The notes under the pieces: generated by a model
The model's input: the letters and a program-made list of their open reading frames with translations, nothing else
Told to the model about the DNA's origin: nothing
Databases searched by the model: none
Source of the DNA: Paenibacillus albidus
GTDB lineage: Bacteria > Bacillota > Bacilli > Paenibacillales > Paenibacillaceae
DNA: 64,000 bases
Reading direction: 5' to 3'
Assembly: GCF_014644435.1 (NCBI RefSeq)
Contig: NZ_BMKR01000004.1
Location: 248,001 to 312,000, forward strand
Made by a program: the position numbers and the translations under genes
In this document: in pieces, positions 18,190-26,747 of the stretch
Position numbering within the stretch: the stretch's first letter is position 1
Layout of the letters: every line of letters begins with the position of its first letter

Positions 18190-18233
18190 GGGGGGGGTCC
18201 GCAAGCCGCAATGGCTGTTGGACGCCCCTTTTG
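18190..18233 (+). terminator. Intrinsic terminator after jetC
   Basis: GGGGGGGTCC (18190 onward) pairs with GGACGCCCC with a small bulge, an inner GCAAGCC/GGCTGT stem adds to it, and TTTTGCTTG follows. Confidence 0.8.
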
Positions 18234-18373
18234 CTTGAAGGGTAGCTGCATTCACCTGCCTATTCTGCAGTATTAAATTTAGAAGAACCTCCTTTTGTGG
18301 AAATGCAACTATTCTAGTGATAGTACGTATCCGATAATAGAATAAGGTAATATAAGGGAGGTATAGAGGAGAC

Positions 18374-19750
18374 ATGATCCATAAAACCTTAAAAACGATG
18401 CTCGCAGCGCTCCTGCTGAGTGTATGGATTCCCACTTTCGGCCTTGCTTCAAGCTCTCTGCCGAAGCATAATAGTTCCTTCTACGTGAACGACTTCGCGG
18501 ATGTCATTGATCTGAAGAGTGAGAATTTCATGGTGAACTATGGGGTGCAATTACATAAGAAGACTGGAGCACAGGTAGTGGTAGTCACGGTAGATTCCAC
18601 TCACGGAACTTCGTTAAAGGAATACGCCACCTCATTGTTCAATAAATGGGGCGTGGGGTCTGCCGAGAAGAATAACGGGGTGCTTGTGCTGCTATCCATT
18701 CAAGATGATGATTATTGGGCTGTGCAGGGTAAAGGAATTGAGAACACGTTAACGGACGCTAAGATGGGGCAGATTTTGTCCACATACCTGGAACCGGACT
18801 TTGCAGCCAAGGGCTACAGCAATGGGGCACGCAAAACCTATGGGGCTTTTATTCAATTCTTTGGCGGAACATGGAACGAATCGCTGAATGCAAGCAGTGT
18901 GGTCGCCGACAATGCCGGGGTTTTCAAAAAAGTGACCATCGACTATCTGAATCAATCCGCCAGCAGATATCACGCCACAGCCGGAAGCAGGGTCTATATA
19001 GTTACCGTTAAGAATATCGGAGATCAGACCTTGCAGGAGTATACGTATAAGAAATTCGCTTCGGCAGGAGCACGTGCCCAAGATGTGATGCTGGTGCTTG
19101 ATATTGGAGGCAGCAACTACCATGTGCTGCAAGGGAAGAATATCGATAAGGTTCTGACCAATAATAAAATTAAAGGTATTCTGGACACGGCGCTGGAGCC
19201 TTTGTTTGCTGCAAAAGACTATTCCGGCGGGGCTGTCGCAGTCACAAATGTTTTTTATGAGTTCTTTCTTTCCAGAGCCGATAATGGCGTAGCTGTTAGC
19301 GCTGTGCCCAATCCGCATGAGGTAGCCGATTACAGCGGTGTTTTAATTTTTGGTTTTGTGATCTTTGTCATCCTAGTCGTGTTAGGCGCAATACGTACCG
19401 TTAAGCGCAACCGAAACCTGTCCGAGTATGGCCTTGCCTACAATCCCTACAGTCGGAGGAATGTCCGGCGCTACGGAGCCTGGACGCGGGGTCACGGGTA
19501 CTGGTATGGTGAACAGTGGAACTATTACCCGCAGCAGATGACTTACGTTGGAAATACCGGCGGAGGCGGTGCTTCGAGTGAAGGTGGCGCTGGGCGTTAC
19601 TACGGTGGAGACAGTAATCATGGCGGAGGCGGCTCAAGCAGCGGTGGCGGTGCGGGGCGGTATTCCTCGGATGACAACGACAATGACGACTACAGCTCTT
19701 CGGGTGACGGGGGCAGTGCAAGCAGCGGTGGCGGCGTAGGCCGCCATTAA
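18374..19750 (+). CDS. Secreted or membrane-anchored protein with two TPM domains
   Basis: The 458-residue protein has a signal peptide (residues 1-25), two TPM domains in tandem and a C-terminal membrane helix (~322-345) followed by a Tyr/Arg-rich stretch and a 65-residue Gly/Ser/Asp-rich tail. TPM domain 1 (~30-165) has YVNDFADVID, GAQVVVVTVD and the NNGVLVLLS strand. Domain 2 (~175-310) repeats the same order in weaker form (GSRVYIVTVKNIGD, DVMLVLDI, KIKGILDTALEPLF). TPM proteins occur as phosphatases and as membrane-quality factors; most have one domain, so duplication is notable. A ribosome binding site AGAGGAG precedes ATG 18374. Confidence 0.82.
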   Translation: MIHKTLKTMLAALLLSVWIPTFGLASSSLPKHNSSFYVNDFADVIDLKSENFMVNYGVQLHKKTGAQVVVVTVDSTHGTSLKEYATSLFNKWGVGSAEKNNGVLVLLSIQDDDYWAVQGKGIENTLTDAKMGQILSTYLEPDFAAKGYSNGARKTYGAFIQFFGGTWNESLNASSVVADNAGVFKKVTIDYLNQSASRYHATAGSRVYIVTVKNIGDQTLQEYTYKKFASAGARAQDVMLVLDIGGSNYHVLQGKNIDKVLTNNKIKGILDTALEPLFAAKDYSGGAVAVTNVFYEFFLSRADNGVAVSAVPNPHEVADYSGVLIFGFVIFVILVVLGAIRTVKRNRNLSEYGLAYNPYSRRNVRRYGAWTRGHGYWYGEQWNYYPQQMTYVGNTGGGGASSEGGAGRYYGGDSNHGGGGSSSGGGAGRYSSDDNDNDDYSSSGDGGSASSGGGVGRH

Positions 19751-19773
19751 ATAACGGAGAGGATGGATGAAGA

Positions 19774-20382
19774 ATGGAAGTGAAGAATATCCCTTGGGCA
19801 ACAGGAACCTGGACGACACCACCCGTGTCAGTATTAGAAGAGGATGGGGCGCTTATTGTTCAAGGCGCGGAAGGCAGCGACTACTGGGAGAAGACATTGT
19901 ATGAATTCCAGCATACCAATGGTCATGCGCTCCTTGCCCCCTGGGAGGACGACCAAGGAGTTGAAGTCACGTTCCGGCTGGACAGCTTTACGGAATTATA
20001 TGATCAAGCCGGATTAATGCTCTGGGTGAGCCCTCTGCAATGGATCAAAGCAGGGATTGAGTTGAATGATGGTATCCCACACATAGGCGCAGTAGTCACC
20101 GACGAATATTCCGACTGGTCCCTCTCTCCTGTAGCTGAATGGGCAGGAGCAACTGTTACGATCCGGGCTTCACGCATGGGTGATGCCGTCATCATCCGTG
20201 CTCGTACTGAGGAGAAGCCATGGCGGACGATCCGGGTAGCGCGCTTTCCGCATACCTCCGGCAAGCAGGCGGGCCCCTTCCTGTGTGCGCCCACCCGTGC
20301 AGGCTTTCACGTTACCTTCACTGGTTGGAGGCACACCTTGGCGGATGTTGACTTGCATACCGACCCGCCTGTCTCTTCATAA
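19774..20382 (+). CDS. DUF1349 family protein
   Basis: The 202-residue protein is a single concanavalin-A-like beta-sandwich of the DUF1349 type (related to yeast 'regulation of enolase protein 1'). Marks are DYWEKTLYEFQHTNGHALL, the central DQAGLMLWVSPLQWIKAGIE, a SDWSLSPV turn and the C-terminal GPFLCAPTRAGFHVTFTGW. It has no signal peptide, so it should be cytoplasmic. It follows the TPM gene by 23 bases with its own GGAGAGGATGG site and is probably co-transcribed. Biochemical function is not established for the family. Confidence 0.85.
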   Translation: MEVKNIPWATGTWTTPPVSVLEEDGALIVQGAEGSDYWEKTLYEFQHTNGHALLAPWEDDQGVEVTFRLDSFTELYDQAGLMLWVSPLQWIKAGIELNDGIPHIGAVVTDEYSDWSLSPVAEWAGATVTIRASRMGDAVIIRARTEEKPWRTIRVARFPHTSGKQAGPFLCAPTRAGFHVTFTGWRHTLADVDLHTDPPVSS

Positions 20383-20407
20383 TCTTGCAATATTCGTTAA
20401 GAAGCTG

Positions 20408-20437
20408 AGGCGGCAGGAGAGACCTGTCGTCTTTTGT
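20408..20437 (+). terminator. Intrinsic terminator after the DUF1349 gene
   Basis: GGCGGCAGG (20409-20417) pairs with CCTGTCGTC (20423-20431; two G-T pairs) around AGAGA, followed by TTTTGTT. Confidence 0.85.
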
Positions 20438-20481
20438 TGGCCCGTCATAACTTAATTGTATACCCGGATACCGGCCATTGC

Positions 20482-20510
20482 CGTAGCGTCAGACTTCTAT
20501 GTATGCTACG
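20482..20510. promoter_or_regulatory. Inverted repeat upstream of the LysR gene, possible operator
   Basis: CGTAGC (20482-20487) and GCTACG (20505-20510) are perfect arms 17 bases apart, about 70 bases before the LysR start. LysR proteins often autoregulate from such sites; function is inference. Confidence 0.4.
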
Positions 20511-20577
20511 ATGTTTTCTAGTATGAAAAAGAGCATCATCGGAAAAGGCAGCAGGTTGGGTTAGAGGAGGAATCAGG

Positions 20578-21510
20578 TTGACACTGCAACAACTCCGCTA
20601 CGCGATAGAAATCGCCAACAGCGGATCTATGAATGAAGCCGCCAAGCGGCTGTTTGTCTCCCAGCCGAGCCTGTCCAATGCCATTAAAGAGCTGGAGAGC
20701 GAGCTTGGCATAACGATCTTTGAACGAACGAACCGCGGGATCAGCGTGTCTGTGGAAGGAATTGAGTTCCTGGGTTATGCCCGCCAAATCATCGAGCAAG
20801 CCGAGATTATGGAGAACCGGTACACCGGGAAGAAGCGCAGCCCGGTTTATTTTTCCGTATCCACGCAGCATTATGCCTTTGTTGTGGATGCTTTTGTGAA
20901 GCTGATGAAGCTTAGAGAGATTTCCGAATACAATCTAAGTCTGCGGGAAACCCAGACCTATGAGATTATTGAGGACGTGCGGACGCTGCGCAGTGATCTG
21001 GGGATTCTCTATATCAATGAAAGCAACTATAAGGTGATGAACAAATTGTTCAGCGACGGGAATCTGAAGTTCACTCCATTGTTCAATACCAATCCTCATG
21101 TCTACATAAGAGCCGGACATCCGCTCGCCACGTTTGAATTGATCAGGCTGGAGGATATCCTGCCTTATCCCTATATTACTTTTGAACAGGGGGACAACCA
21201 TTCCCTGCATTTCTCGGAAGAAATGCTAAGCTTCACCCAAATCGAAAAAAATATTAAAGTAAATGACCGGGCCACGCTGACAAATCTGCTGATGGGGACC
21301 GATTGCTACACCGTGGGGACGGGAATTCTGGCATCGGAGTTGAATGGGGAAGCGCTGATCACGATCCCTTTTGAGAGCAGTGAAGTATTCACCGTGGGCT
21401 GGATTGCCCATAAAGACCGCAGACCCAGCGAAATCGCCTCCGGCTATATAGAAATCCTGAACGATATCGTTGCCCGGAACTATTTTGACCTAAACCACTT
21501 CTTACTATAA
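20578..21510 (+). CDS. LysR-family transcriptional regulator
   Basis: The 310-residue regulator has the LysR winged helix at residues ~1-60 (LQQLRYAIEIANSGSMNEAA, then LFVSQPSLSNAIKELE) and a periplasmic-binding-like effector domain from ~90. The start is TTG 20578, supported by AGAGGAGGAATCAG with AGGAGG 7 bases upstream. It stands 15 bases before the MetE-like gene, so the pair is one transcript and the regulator probably responds to methionine, homocysteine or a sulfur metabolite. It belongs to the CynR/MetR/CysB-like group broadly; ligand is inferred only. Confidence 0.85.
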   Translation: MTLQQLRYAIEIANSGSMNEAAKRLFVSQPSLSNAIKELESELGITIFERTNRGISVSVEGIEFLGYARQIIEQAEIMENRYTGKKRSPVYFSVSTQHYAFVVDAFVKLMKLREISEYNLSLRETQTYEIIEDVRTLRSDLGILYINESNYKVMNKLFSDGNLKFTPLFNTNPHVYIRAGHPLATFELIRLEDILPYPYITFEQGDNHSLHFSEEMLSFTQIEKNIKVNDRATLTNLLMGTDCYTVGTGILASELNGEALITIPFESSEVFTVGWIAHKDRRPSEIASGYIEILNDIVARNYFDLNHFLL

Positions 21511-21525
21511 CGGCAGGAGGAACGT

Positions 21526-22638
21526 ATGATAAGCCCAGTTACCGGAACTCACAGGAATGCTCCACCCTTTCGCTGCGATATCGTCGGCAGCTTCCTGCGT
21601 ACAGAAGAGATAAAAGAAGCCCGCTTGAAGCATGGCAGCGGGGAGATCACGGCGCAACAGTTATATGAAACGGAGAATGTTGAGATTGGTAAGCTTGTGG
21701 AGCAAGAGAAAGCGCTGGGTCTGCAAGTCGTGACGGATGGCGAATTCCGCCGTTCGTGGTGGCATCTGGACTTTTTCCTGGGCATTCAGGGCACGGAGAA
21801 GATCAGCTTGAATCAAGGTTCTGTTAAGCCGGAGGCGAGCCGTGCAGAGAGCTTTCGGATTGTGGACAAAATAACGTTCGCAGACCATCCCATGATCCGG
21901 CAATTTACTGACTTCCATAAGCTGGCCGGCGGCACTGCCGCCAAGATGACGATTCCTTCCCCGGCATTGTTCCACTTCGTGGAGGATTATAATGGCAACA
22001 ACGTCTACCCGGACCGAGAGACCCTGTTCACAGATATTATCCGTGTGTATCAGGATGCGGTTCAGGCATTTTATGATGCGGGCTGCCGTTATCTTCAGTT
22101 CGATGATACCACCTGGGGTACCCTGTGCAGCGGCAGGCACCGGGCACATCTGCGCAGCCGGGGAATTGATCCCGAGGAGCTCGCGCTGGATTATGTCAGA
22201 CTCATCAACGAGAGTATTAAGAACCGTCCGCAGGATATGACGATTGCCTTGCATGTCTGCCGGGGCAACTTCCGCTCTACCTGGTTCGCGGCTGGGGGAT
22301 ATGAACCGGTGGCGGAGACTTTATTCGGTCAGGCAGAGGTGGATGCTTTTTTTCTGGAGTATGATAATGAACGCGCCGGAGGCTTTGAGCCGCTCAGATT
22401 CATCAAGGATCAATTCGTCGTCCTTGGACTGGTCACCACTAAACATGGCGGACTCGAGAGCAAAGAAATGCTCAAGGCCCGCATTGAAGAGGCGGCACAG
22501 GTTGTGGACATCAATAAGCTCTGTCTCAGCACCCAATGCGGGTTCGCTTCTACCGAAGAAGGCAATATACTGACCGAAGAAGAACAATGGGACAAAATAC
22601 GCCTGGTGATGGAAACCTCACAAGAGATATGGATATAG
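21526..22638 (+). CDS. Cobalamin-independent methionine synthase-like methyltransferase (YxjG/YxjH type)
   Basis: This 370-residue protein corresponds to the catalytic C-terminal half of MetE and is the length of Bacillus YxjG/YxjH. It begins with FRCDIVGSFLRTEEIKEAR, has VVTDGEFRRSWWHLDFF (substrate side), RYLQFDDTTW, and zinc-ligand motifs: His/Cys in ALHVCRGNF and the late Cys in LSTQCGFAS. Such enzymes transfer a methyl group to homocysteine or a related thiol or selenol; short forms often use methyl donors other than methyl-tetrahydrofolate-triglutamate. GGCAGGAGG precedes ATG 21526. No S-box leader is present; control probably comes from the adjacent LysR protein. Confidence 0.85.
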   Translation: MISPVTGTHRNAPPFRCDIVGSFLRTEEIKEARLKHGSGEITAQQLYETENVEIGKLVEQEKALGLQVVTDGEFRRSWWHLDFFLGIQGTEKISLNQGSVKPEASRAESFRIVDKITFADHPMIRQFTDFHKLAGGTAAKMTIPSPALFHFVEDYNGNNVYPDRETLFTDIIRVYQDAVQAFYDAGCRYLQFDDTTWGTLCSGRHRAHLRSRGIDPEELALDYVRLINESIKNRPQDMTIALHVCRGNFRSTWFAAGGYEPVAETLFGQAEVDAFFLEYDNERAGGFEPLRFIKDQFVVLGLVTTKHGGLESKEMLKARIEEAAQVVDINKLCLSTQCGFASTEEGNILTEEEQWDKIRLVMETSQEIWI

Positions 22639-22649
22639 CCAATCCTAAG

Positions 22650-22692
22650 AGAAGCAAAGCCGTAAAACGAAAATGTGACGGCTTTGCTTCTG
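22650..22692 (+). terminator. Strong hairpin after the MetE-like gene
   Basis: AGAAGCAAAGCCGT (22650-22663) and ACGGCTTTGCTTCT (22678-22691) are perfectly complementary over 14 bases with a 14-base loop. No T-run follows, so it may act by mRNA stabilisation or as a weak terminator. Confidence 0.6.
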
Positions 22693-22729
22693 CTAGTATA
22701 CTAATTCCAGTGCATAGCCTCTGCTGCCC

Positions 22730-22759
22730 TTTACGAGAGTTAACTAACAAGAGTATAAT
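22730..22759 (+). promoter_or_regulatory. Sigma-A promoter of yeeI
   Basis: TTTACG (22730-22735) is followed after 18 bases by a perfect TATAAT (22754-22759), 45 bases before the yeeI start. Confidence 0.55.
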
Positions 22760-22804
22760 AAATAACGATTGTTTTTAATCAACGGTGAAAGCGAGCGAGA
22801 TCAT

Positions 22805-23524
22805 ATGGGACGCAAGTGGAATAATATCAAAGAAAAGAAAGCCTCGAAGGATGCTAACACAAGCCGTGTCTATGCAAAATTCGGCGTTGAAATTTATGTA
22901 ACCGCCAAGAAGGGCGAACCCGATCCTGAAGCCAACCGGGCACTCAAAGTCGTGCTGGAACGGGCCAAGACCTACAACGTCCCTAAAGCTATCATCGACC
23001 GGGCATTGGAAAAAGCAAAAGGCAACGGGGAAGAAAGCTATGAAGAGCTTCGCTATGAGGGCTTTGGACCAAGCGGTTCTATGATTATCGTAGATGCATT
23101 GACCAACAACGTGAACCGTACCGCTTCTGCTGTACGTTCCGCTTTCAGCAAGAATGGCGGGAATATGGGCGTAAGCGGATCTGTGGCCTATATGTTCGAA
23201 CCAACAGCGGTCTTTGGCGTCGAAGGCAAAACAGCCGATGAGGTCATGGAGCTCTTGATCGAAGCGGATGTTGATGTCCGTGATGTGCTGGAGGAAGAGG
23301 AAGCTGTTATCGTCTATGCCGAGCCGGATCAATTCCATGCCGTTCAGGAAGCATTCAAAGGTGCGGGTGTGACTGAATTTACGGTGGCCGAGCTGACCAT
23401 GCTGGCTCAGAACTATGTCACTCTTCCTGAAGATGCCCAGGTGCAATTCGAGAAGTTGATTGACGCACTGGAAGATTTAGAGGATGTGCAGCAGGTCTAC
23501 CACAACCTCGATTCAGAAGAATAA
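22805..23524 (+). CDS. yeeI: YebC/TACO1-family protein, YeeI type
   Basis: The 239-residue protein matches the YebC family throughout: [20 protein letters not shown] at the N-terminus, [20 protein letters not shown], then [38 protein letters not shown] and the C-terminal ferredoxin-like parts. The MGRKWNNIK start is that of the Bacillus YeeI branch. YebC proteins are linked to translation of polyproline stretches and, in some species, were described as transcription regulators. ATG 22805 is the family start; an upstream ATG at 22769 is not supported. It is monocistronic with its own promoter and terminator. Confidence 0.93.
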   Translation: MGRKWNNIKEKKASKDANTSRVYAKFGVEIYVTAKKGEPDPEANRALKVVLERAKTYNVPKAIIDRALEKAKGNGEESYEELRYEGFGPSGSMIIVDALTNNVNRTASAVRSAFSKNGGNMGVSGSVAYMFEPTAVFGVEGKTADEVMELLIEADVDVRDVLEEEEAVIVYAEPDQFHAVQEAFKGAGVTEFTVAELTMLAQNYVTLPEDAQVQFEKLIDALEDLEDVQQVYHNLDSEE

Positions 23525-23536
23525 CCTGTCTCACAG

Positions 23537-23588
23537 GAGCTGACTCAAAAGCCATGTAATGGCTGATTGGGCCAGCTCTTGTTGTTTG
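23537..23588 (+). terminator. Intrinsic terminator after yeeI
   Basis: GAGCTGACTCAA pairs with TTGGGCCAGCTC, with an inner AGCCA/TGGCT stem, followed by TTGTTGTTT. Confidence 0.85.
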
Positions 23589-23776
23589 GAGCAGGAAGGA
23601 ATATATTGGATATACAAAGGGGTCGCTCCTTCTAAAATGGTTGCTTAACACTTCCATTTCCCAAAGGGCGATTTTTTTGTGATTTTAAAAAGATTCCACA
23701 CCAAGTGCCCGCGTCTATCCTGCTCAAAAGCGAGGACATTTACGTGTGTTTTACAACAATATTGCTTTCATTTAAC

Positions 23777-25160
23777 GTTCAGCCCTTCGTTAATCCCGCG
23801 GCGCAACTCTTCGGCGTACAAATAGTCGCATAAAAAGACTGTCTTGACGGCTTTACCCAGCTCTCCTAAGGCTTGGAAGTTGGATGCTTCAAGTTGTTTC
23901 GCGTGAACCGTTTCAAGATAGCTTCCGTCTCGGCGGTACCAAGCCGCAGTGCAGTAGCGTACTTCATCATTTGGTCGTATTGCTGACGGATCAGTTCCCA
24001 GTTGATCGGCCTGGTGAGAACCGGCTGGAGGTTAGAATAAGCATCGGCCATGCCGGGTTCGGGTCGGTACAGTTTCTGTGAATGAATCGCCTTGAGACGC
24101 AGCATGAGCTGGTATCCCAGCAAATAACAGAAGGCAAAGGCGACTTCGCTCTGCCCGTGGGAATCGACGTAGTTCTTCTCGACTTCCATATCGGTACAGT
24201 GGCGAAGCAGTCCCTCCATCATGGCAGCGACTTCCGACGAGCAACATGATTTGAGTTGCGAGTAAATGCACGTTGAATTTTTCTCAACATGCCAGTAAAT
24301 CATCACACCGCGGCCTCGGTACCGGATGTGCCATTCCGTCATGAGGTTCTGATCCCATGCGCCGAATTTCTTAGAGTCTGACGCTCAGGACGTTGTACCC
24401 TCACCCCAAACCTCTTGCATCCTCACCTTGAAAATGTGGTTGACGACATCGGCTATGGCATTTCGCAAATTGTCTTTATGAATGAACTTGTGTCTTACAT
24501 ACAGCAAGTCCTTATAGGACTCGCCATGATCCCCAGCACTCACACGTTTTAAGCCCGTGTTGGTTCCAAGGCCGTAGAGCGAGAGAATGAGTCTTTTTTG
24601 CAGTGTCTCCCGATCCAAAATTTCTCGATTGGCAACTGTCTTAAATTGTTCAGTGAATCCAATTCGCAGGTCCGTTTCTTTCATGATGTCGAGCAGGCTC
24701 GTCATTGGCCAGCGTCGAAGCAACTCGCCTTTTAATCGGGGTAGGTTCATCGGCTCCGCTTGGGGCTCCAGAGGTGAAACTCCGATCCAACCGCCCGCTT
24801 TTTCTGTAATGCGACCTTTGGATTCTTTGGCATCCCGGCATTTAGCTTCTCCAGCCCCTCGCTCATCGCTTGTTTCAGCGTCGTAATAAAGGCTTCCGCA
24901 TCGAGCGGATGTTTCAATGCTTTGTAGTTCTCTTCCCGGCGCTCTTCAAAATCAGCGGGCAGGTCTTTGTCCGGATCACGGTATCGATTTGCGCCCACGA
25001 CCCATACTTCTTTGCAGCGTAGTTTGTCACGCAGCGCTTGAAGGGCGCTGATTTCATAATTTATCCGATTAATGCGTTCCTGTCCATTATCGTCCTTCTC
25101 GACTACGATATCTCGGTTCACGCGATTGACGCCGTCAATCGGGCTATTCTCGAAGGAGGG
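23777..25160 (-). pseudogene. Tn3-family transposase (TnpA) remnant, frameshifted and truncated at both ends
   Basis: Reading leftward, successive frames give pieces of the DDE region of a Tn3-type TnpA: FPSFENSPIDGVNRVNRDIV and DKLRCKEVWVVGANRYRDPD (25160-24747); PMTSLLDIMKETDLRIGFTE and KRLILSLYGLGTNTGLKR (24750-24385); [40 protein letters not shown] and [18 protein letters not shown] (24390-23866); then, after a one-base shift, [17 protein letters not shown] and [12 protein letters not shown] full TnpA is about 950-1000 residues; roughly half is present and the last ~40 residues after GLNV are gone. No resolvase or 38-base terminal repeats were found. The element cannot move by itself. Confidence 0.88.
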
Positions 25161-25376
25161 GAAGTAATGTAACCCTGAGTCCGCATAATTTTGGAATTAG
25201 TTGCACAAACAAACGCGTAATCCTTCTTTGGGATAAGGCTCTGACATGGATGTGTACATACATTTACTGATTATAGTGTCCGGAGGTATAACGACAGGCT
25301 GGTTTCTCAAAATTTTTCAACAAAAAATGACATGGGTAGGTTCAATTTGGGCGTATTGTTGTTTGTGATTTAGATA

Positions 25377-25418
25377 ACATAAAGTTAACCTTGTTCATAA
25401 ATAATGTTAATTTTATGT
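25377..25418. repeat. AT-rich inverted repeat
   Basis: ACATAAAGTTAAC (about 25378-25390) and GTTAATTTTATGT (25406-25418) are near-perfect inverted arms with a 15-base loop. The stretch 25161-25477 has no gene; besides this repeat and a possible TATAAT (25443-25448) it shows nothing. Confidence 0.5.
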
Positions 25419-25477
25419 CATTCATCGCTTTAATTGCTCTGATATAATTTCTGCTAGGTAGATGAAAGGGGAATATA

Positions 25478-25832
25478 GTGTTGAAAAATGAGCTTGGTAT
25501 AGTAATGTTGTTGAGTGCCGTTTTTTGCTTTCAGGATGTGGATCAGATAAGCCTACAACGGTTACGCGAGGTGCGAGCGAGCTCCCAGTTAACAAGTAAC
25601 AACTCAACCGGAACAAAATACTGAGGCAAAACTGATAAAAGCATCGGAAAATAAAGAAAAAGTATCGCCCCATTTGTTATACAGCAGTGAAGGATTACTC
25701 GCTGTATGGAAGTAGCTTTTAGCACATGGTGATATAAAAACGATGGAACAGGAGATTTTAATCCATACGGGGATTAATTCAGTTAGCAAGCGAGTAAACA
25801 TGCGAAAACATAACTTTATAGTAGGAGTGTGA
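25478..25832 (+). pseudogene. Decayed lipoprotein gene
   Basis: A ribosome binding site GAAAGGGGAA and GTG/TTG start open a frame encoding LGIVMLLSAVF. Adding one T to a run of six T at about 25526 would join it to LLSGCGSDKPTTVTRGASEL, a perfect lipobox. Another shift follows near 25588 (TQPEQNTEAKLIKASENKEK), then an in-frame TAG at about 25713, and the frame resumes as HGDIKTMEQEILIHTGINSV to TGA 25830. It would have encoded a secreted lipoprotein of about 115 residues. I do not recognise its family. The next lipoprotein gene starts 4 bases downstream. Confidence 0.6.
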
Positions 25833-25835
25833 GAT

Positions 25836-26435
25836 ATGAAAAAAACATTATTGGCTTGTATTATGATAATGTTGATGCTAGCATCGGCTTGTGGAAATGT
25901 TGAAAAGACATCAAATCCAAATACTTCTAGTGAGCCTAAACCTGAAACTCAGGAGGCTATTATTCAAAAAAACACATCCGATGATTGTACTGTAGAACGT
26001 ATAAGTTTGGATAGTGAAACTGAAAAATATTTCTATGGAAATTGGAAAGTTGAGAAGCTTTTAGGATTTGCAAATTCATATAATGATGCTTCTGAATATC
26101 CAACAGGGCAAAAATTTATTGGAGATGAAATTATAATCAAAAAAGACTTTTTTTCATCAAAAGGACTTAAAAAGTATAAGAAATATCAATATGAACTAAA
26201 AAATCCATTATATCAGATTACAGCGACATGCAATAACTCTGACTCTTTTTATAGATTATATAAAATAGATATCCCAGACTTAAATATAAATGATGTAGTA
26301 AAAGCAATAGATATAAGTGACCCTTCTACAAAAATGCTCATACCTGTAGGTTTAAGTTTTTTTGTTGTTAATAACGATAGGCTTATCTTGTTATCAGAGG
26401 CAACTATTTTTGAGCTTAAAAAAATTACTGATTAA
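25836..26435 (+). CDS. Lipoprotein of unknown function
   Basis: The 199-residue product has a lipoprotein signal (MKKTLLACIMIMLMLASACG; lipidated Cys19) and a Ser/Pro/Glu-rich linker to about residue 48. A mature domain of ~150 residues follows, rich in Lys, Asp and Tyr, with YFYGNWKVEKLLGFANSY near its start. This W-K-V pattern recalls small secreted beta-barrel domains of clostridia and bacilli, but I cannot assign a family. AGGAGTGTGAG precedes ATG 25836. It is much more AT-rich than its neighbours and lies between a transposase relic and gene debris, which suggests acquisition by transfer. Confidence 0.7.
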   Translation: MKKTLLACIMIMLMLASACGNVEKTSNPNTSSEPKPETQEAIIQKNTSDDCTVERISLDSETEKYFYGNWKVEKLLGFANSYNDASEYPTGQKFIGDEIIIKKDFFSSKGLKKYKKYQYELKNPLYQITATCNNSDSFYRLYKIDIPDLNINDVVKAIDISDPSTKMLIPVGLSFFVVNNDRLILLSEATIFELKKITD

Positions 26436-26479
26436 ATGAATGCGATTCTGAAAATGCCTGTGAATATAATTTTTTAAAC

Positions 26480-26516
26480 AAGAAAGGTCAGCCTTTAGGC
26501 TGACCTTTCTTGTTTA
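26480..26516 (+). terminator. Intrinsic terminator after the lipoprotein gene
   Basis: AAGAAAGGTCAGCC and GGCTGACCTTTCTT are perfect 14-base arms around TTTA, followed by GTTTATG. The AT symmetry allows action on both strands. Confidence 0.9.
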
Positions 26517-26520
26517 TGTC

Positions 26521-26655
26521 GTAAAACGATTAAACTACAGCATTTTGGCTAAGGCTGTGTCCGGCAAGCTGGCTGTCAAGGGCAATTTCAAGCAATCCGG
26601 CAAGGGCACACTGGTTCTGAACGTGGGCAAGGACAGTCCTCGTTTTTTTGTATAG
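26521..26655 (+). pseudogene. 3' remnant of an unidentified gene
   Basis: An open frame ending at TAG 26653 encodes AVSGKLAVKGNFKQSGKGTL followed by VLNVGKDSPRFFV. It has no start or ribosome binding site, directly follows a terminator, and its GC content and codon use match the core genes rather than the AT-rich lipoprotein. It looks like the last ~40 codons of a lost gene, cut at its 5' side during the insertions in this zone. Family not recognised. Confidence 0.4.
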
Positions 26656-26747
26656 CTCGTTTGAGTCATGCTCCAATCAACAATAACAGGTATACTTATC
26701 TGAATGTTTGGAAAAATTAGGGTTGAATTTACTCAAGGGGGTGAACA

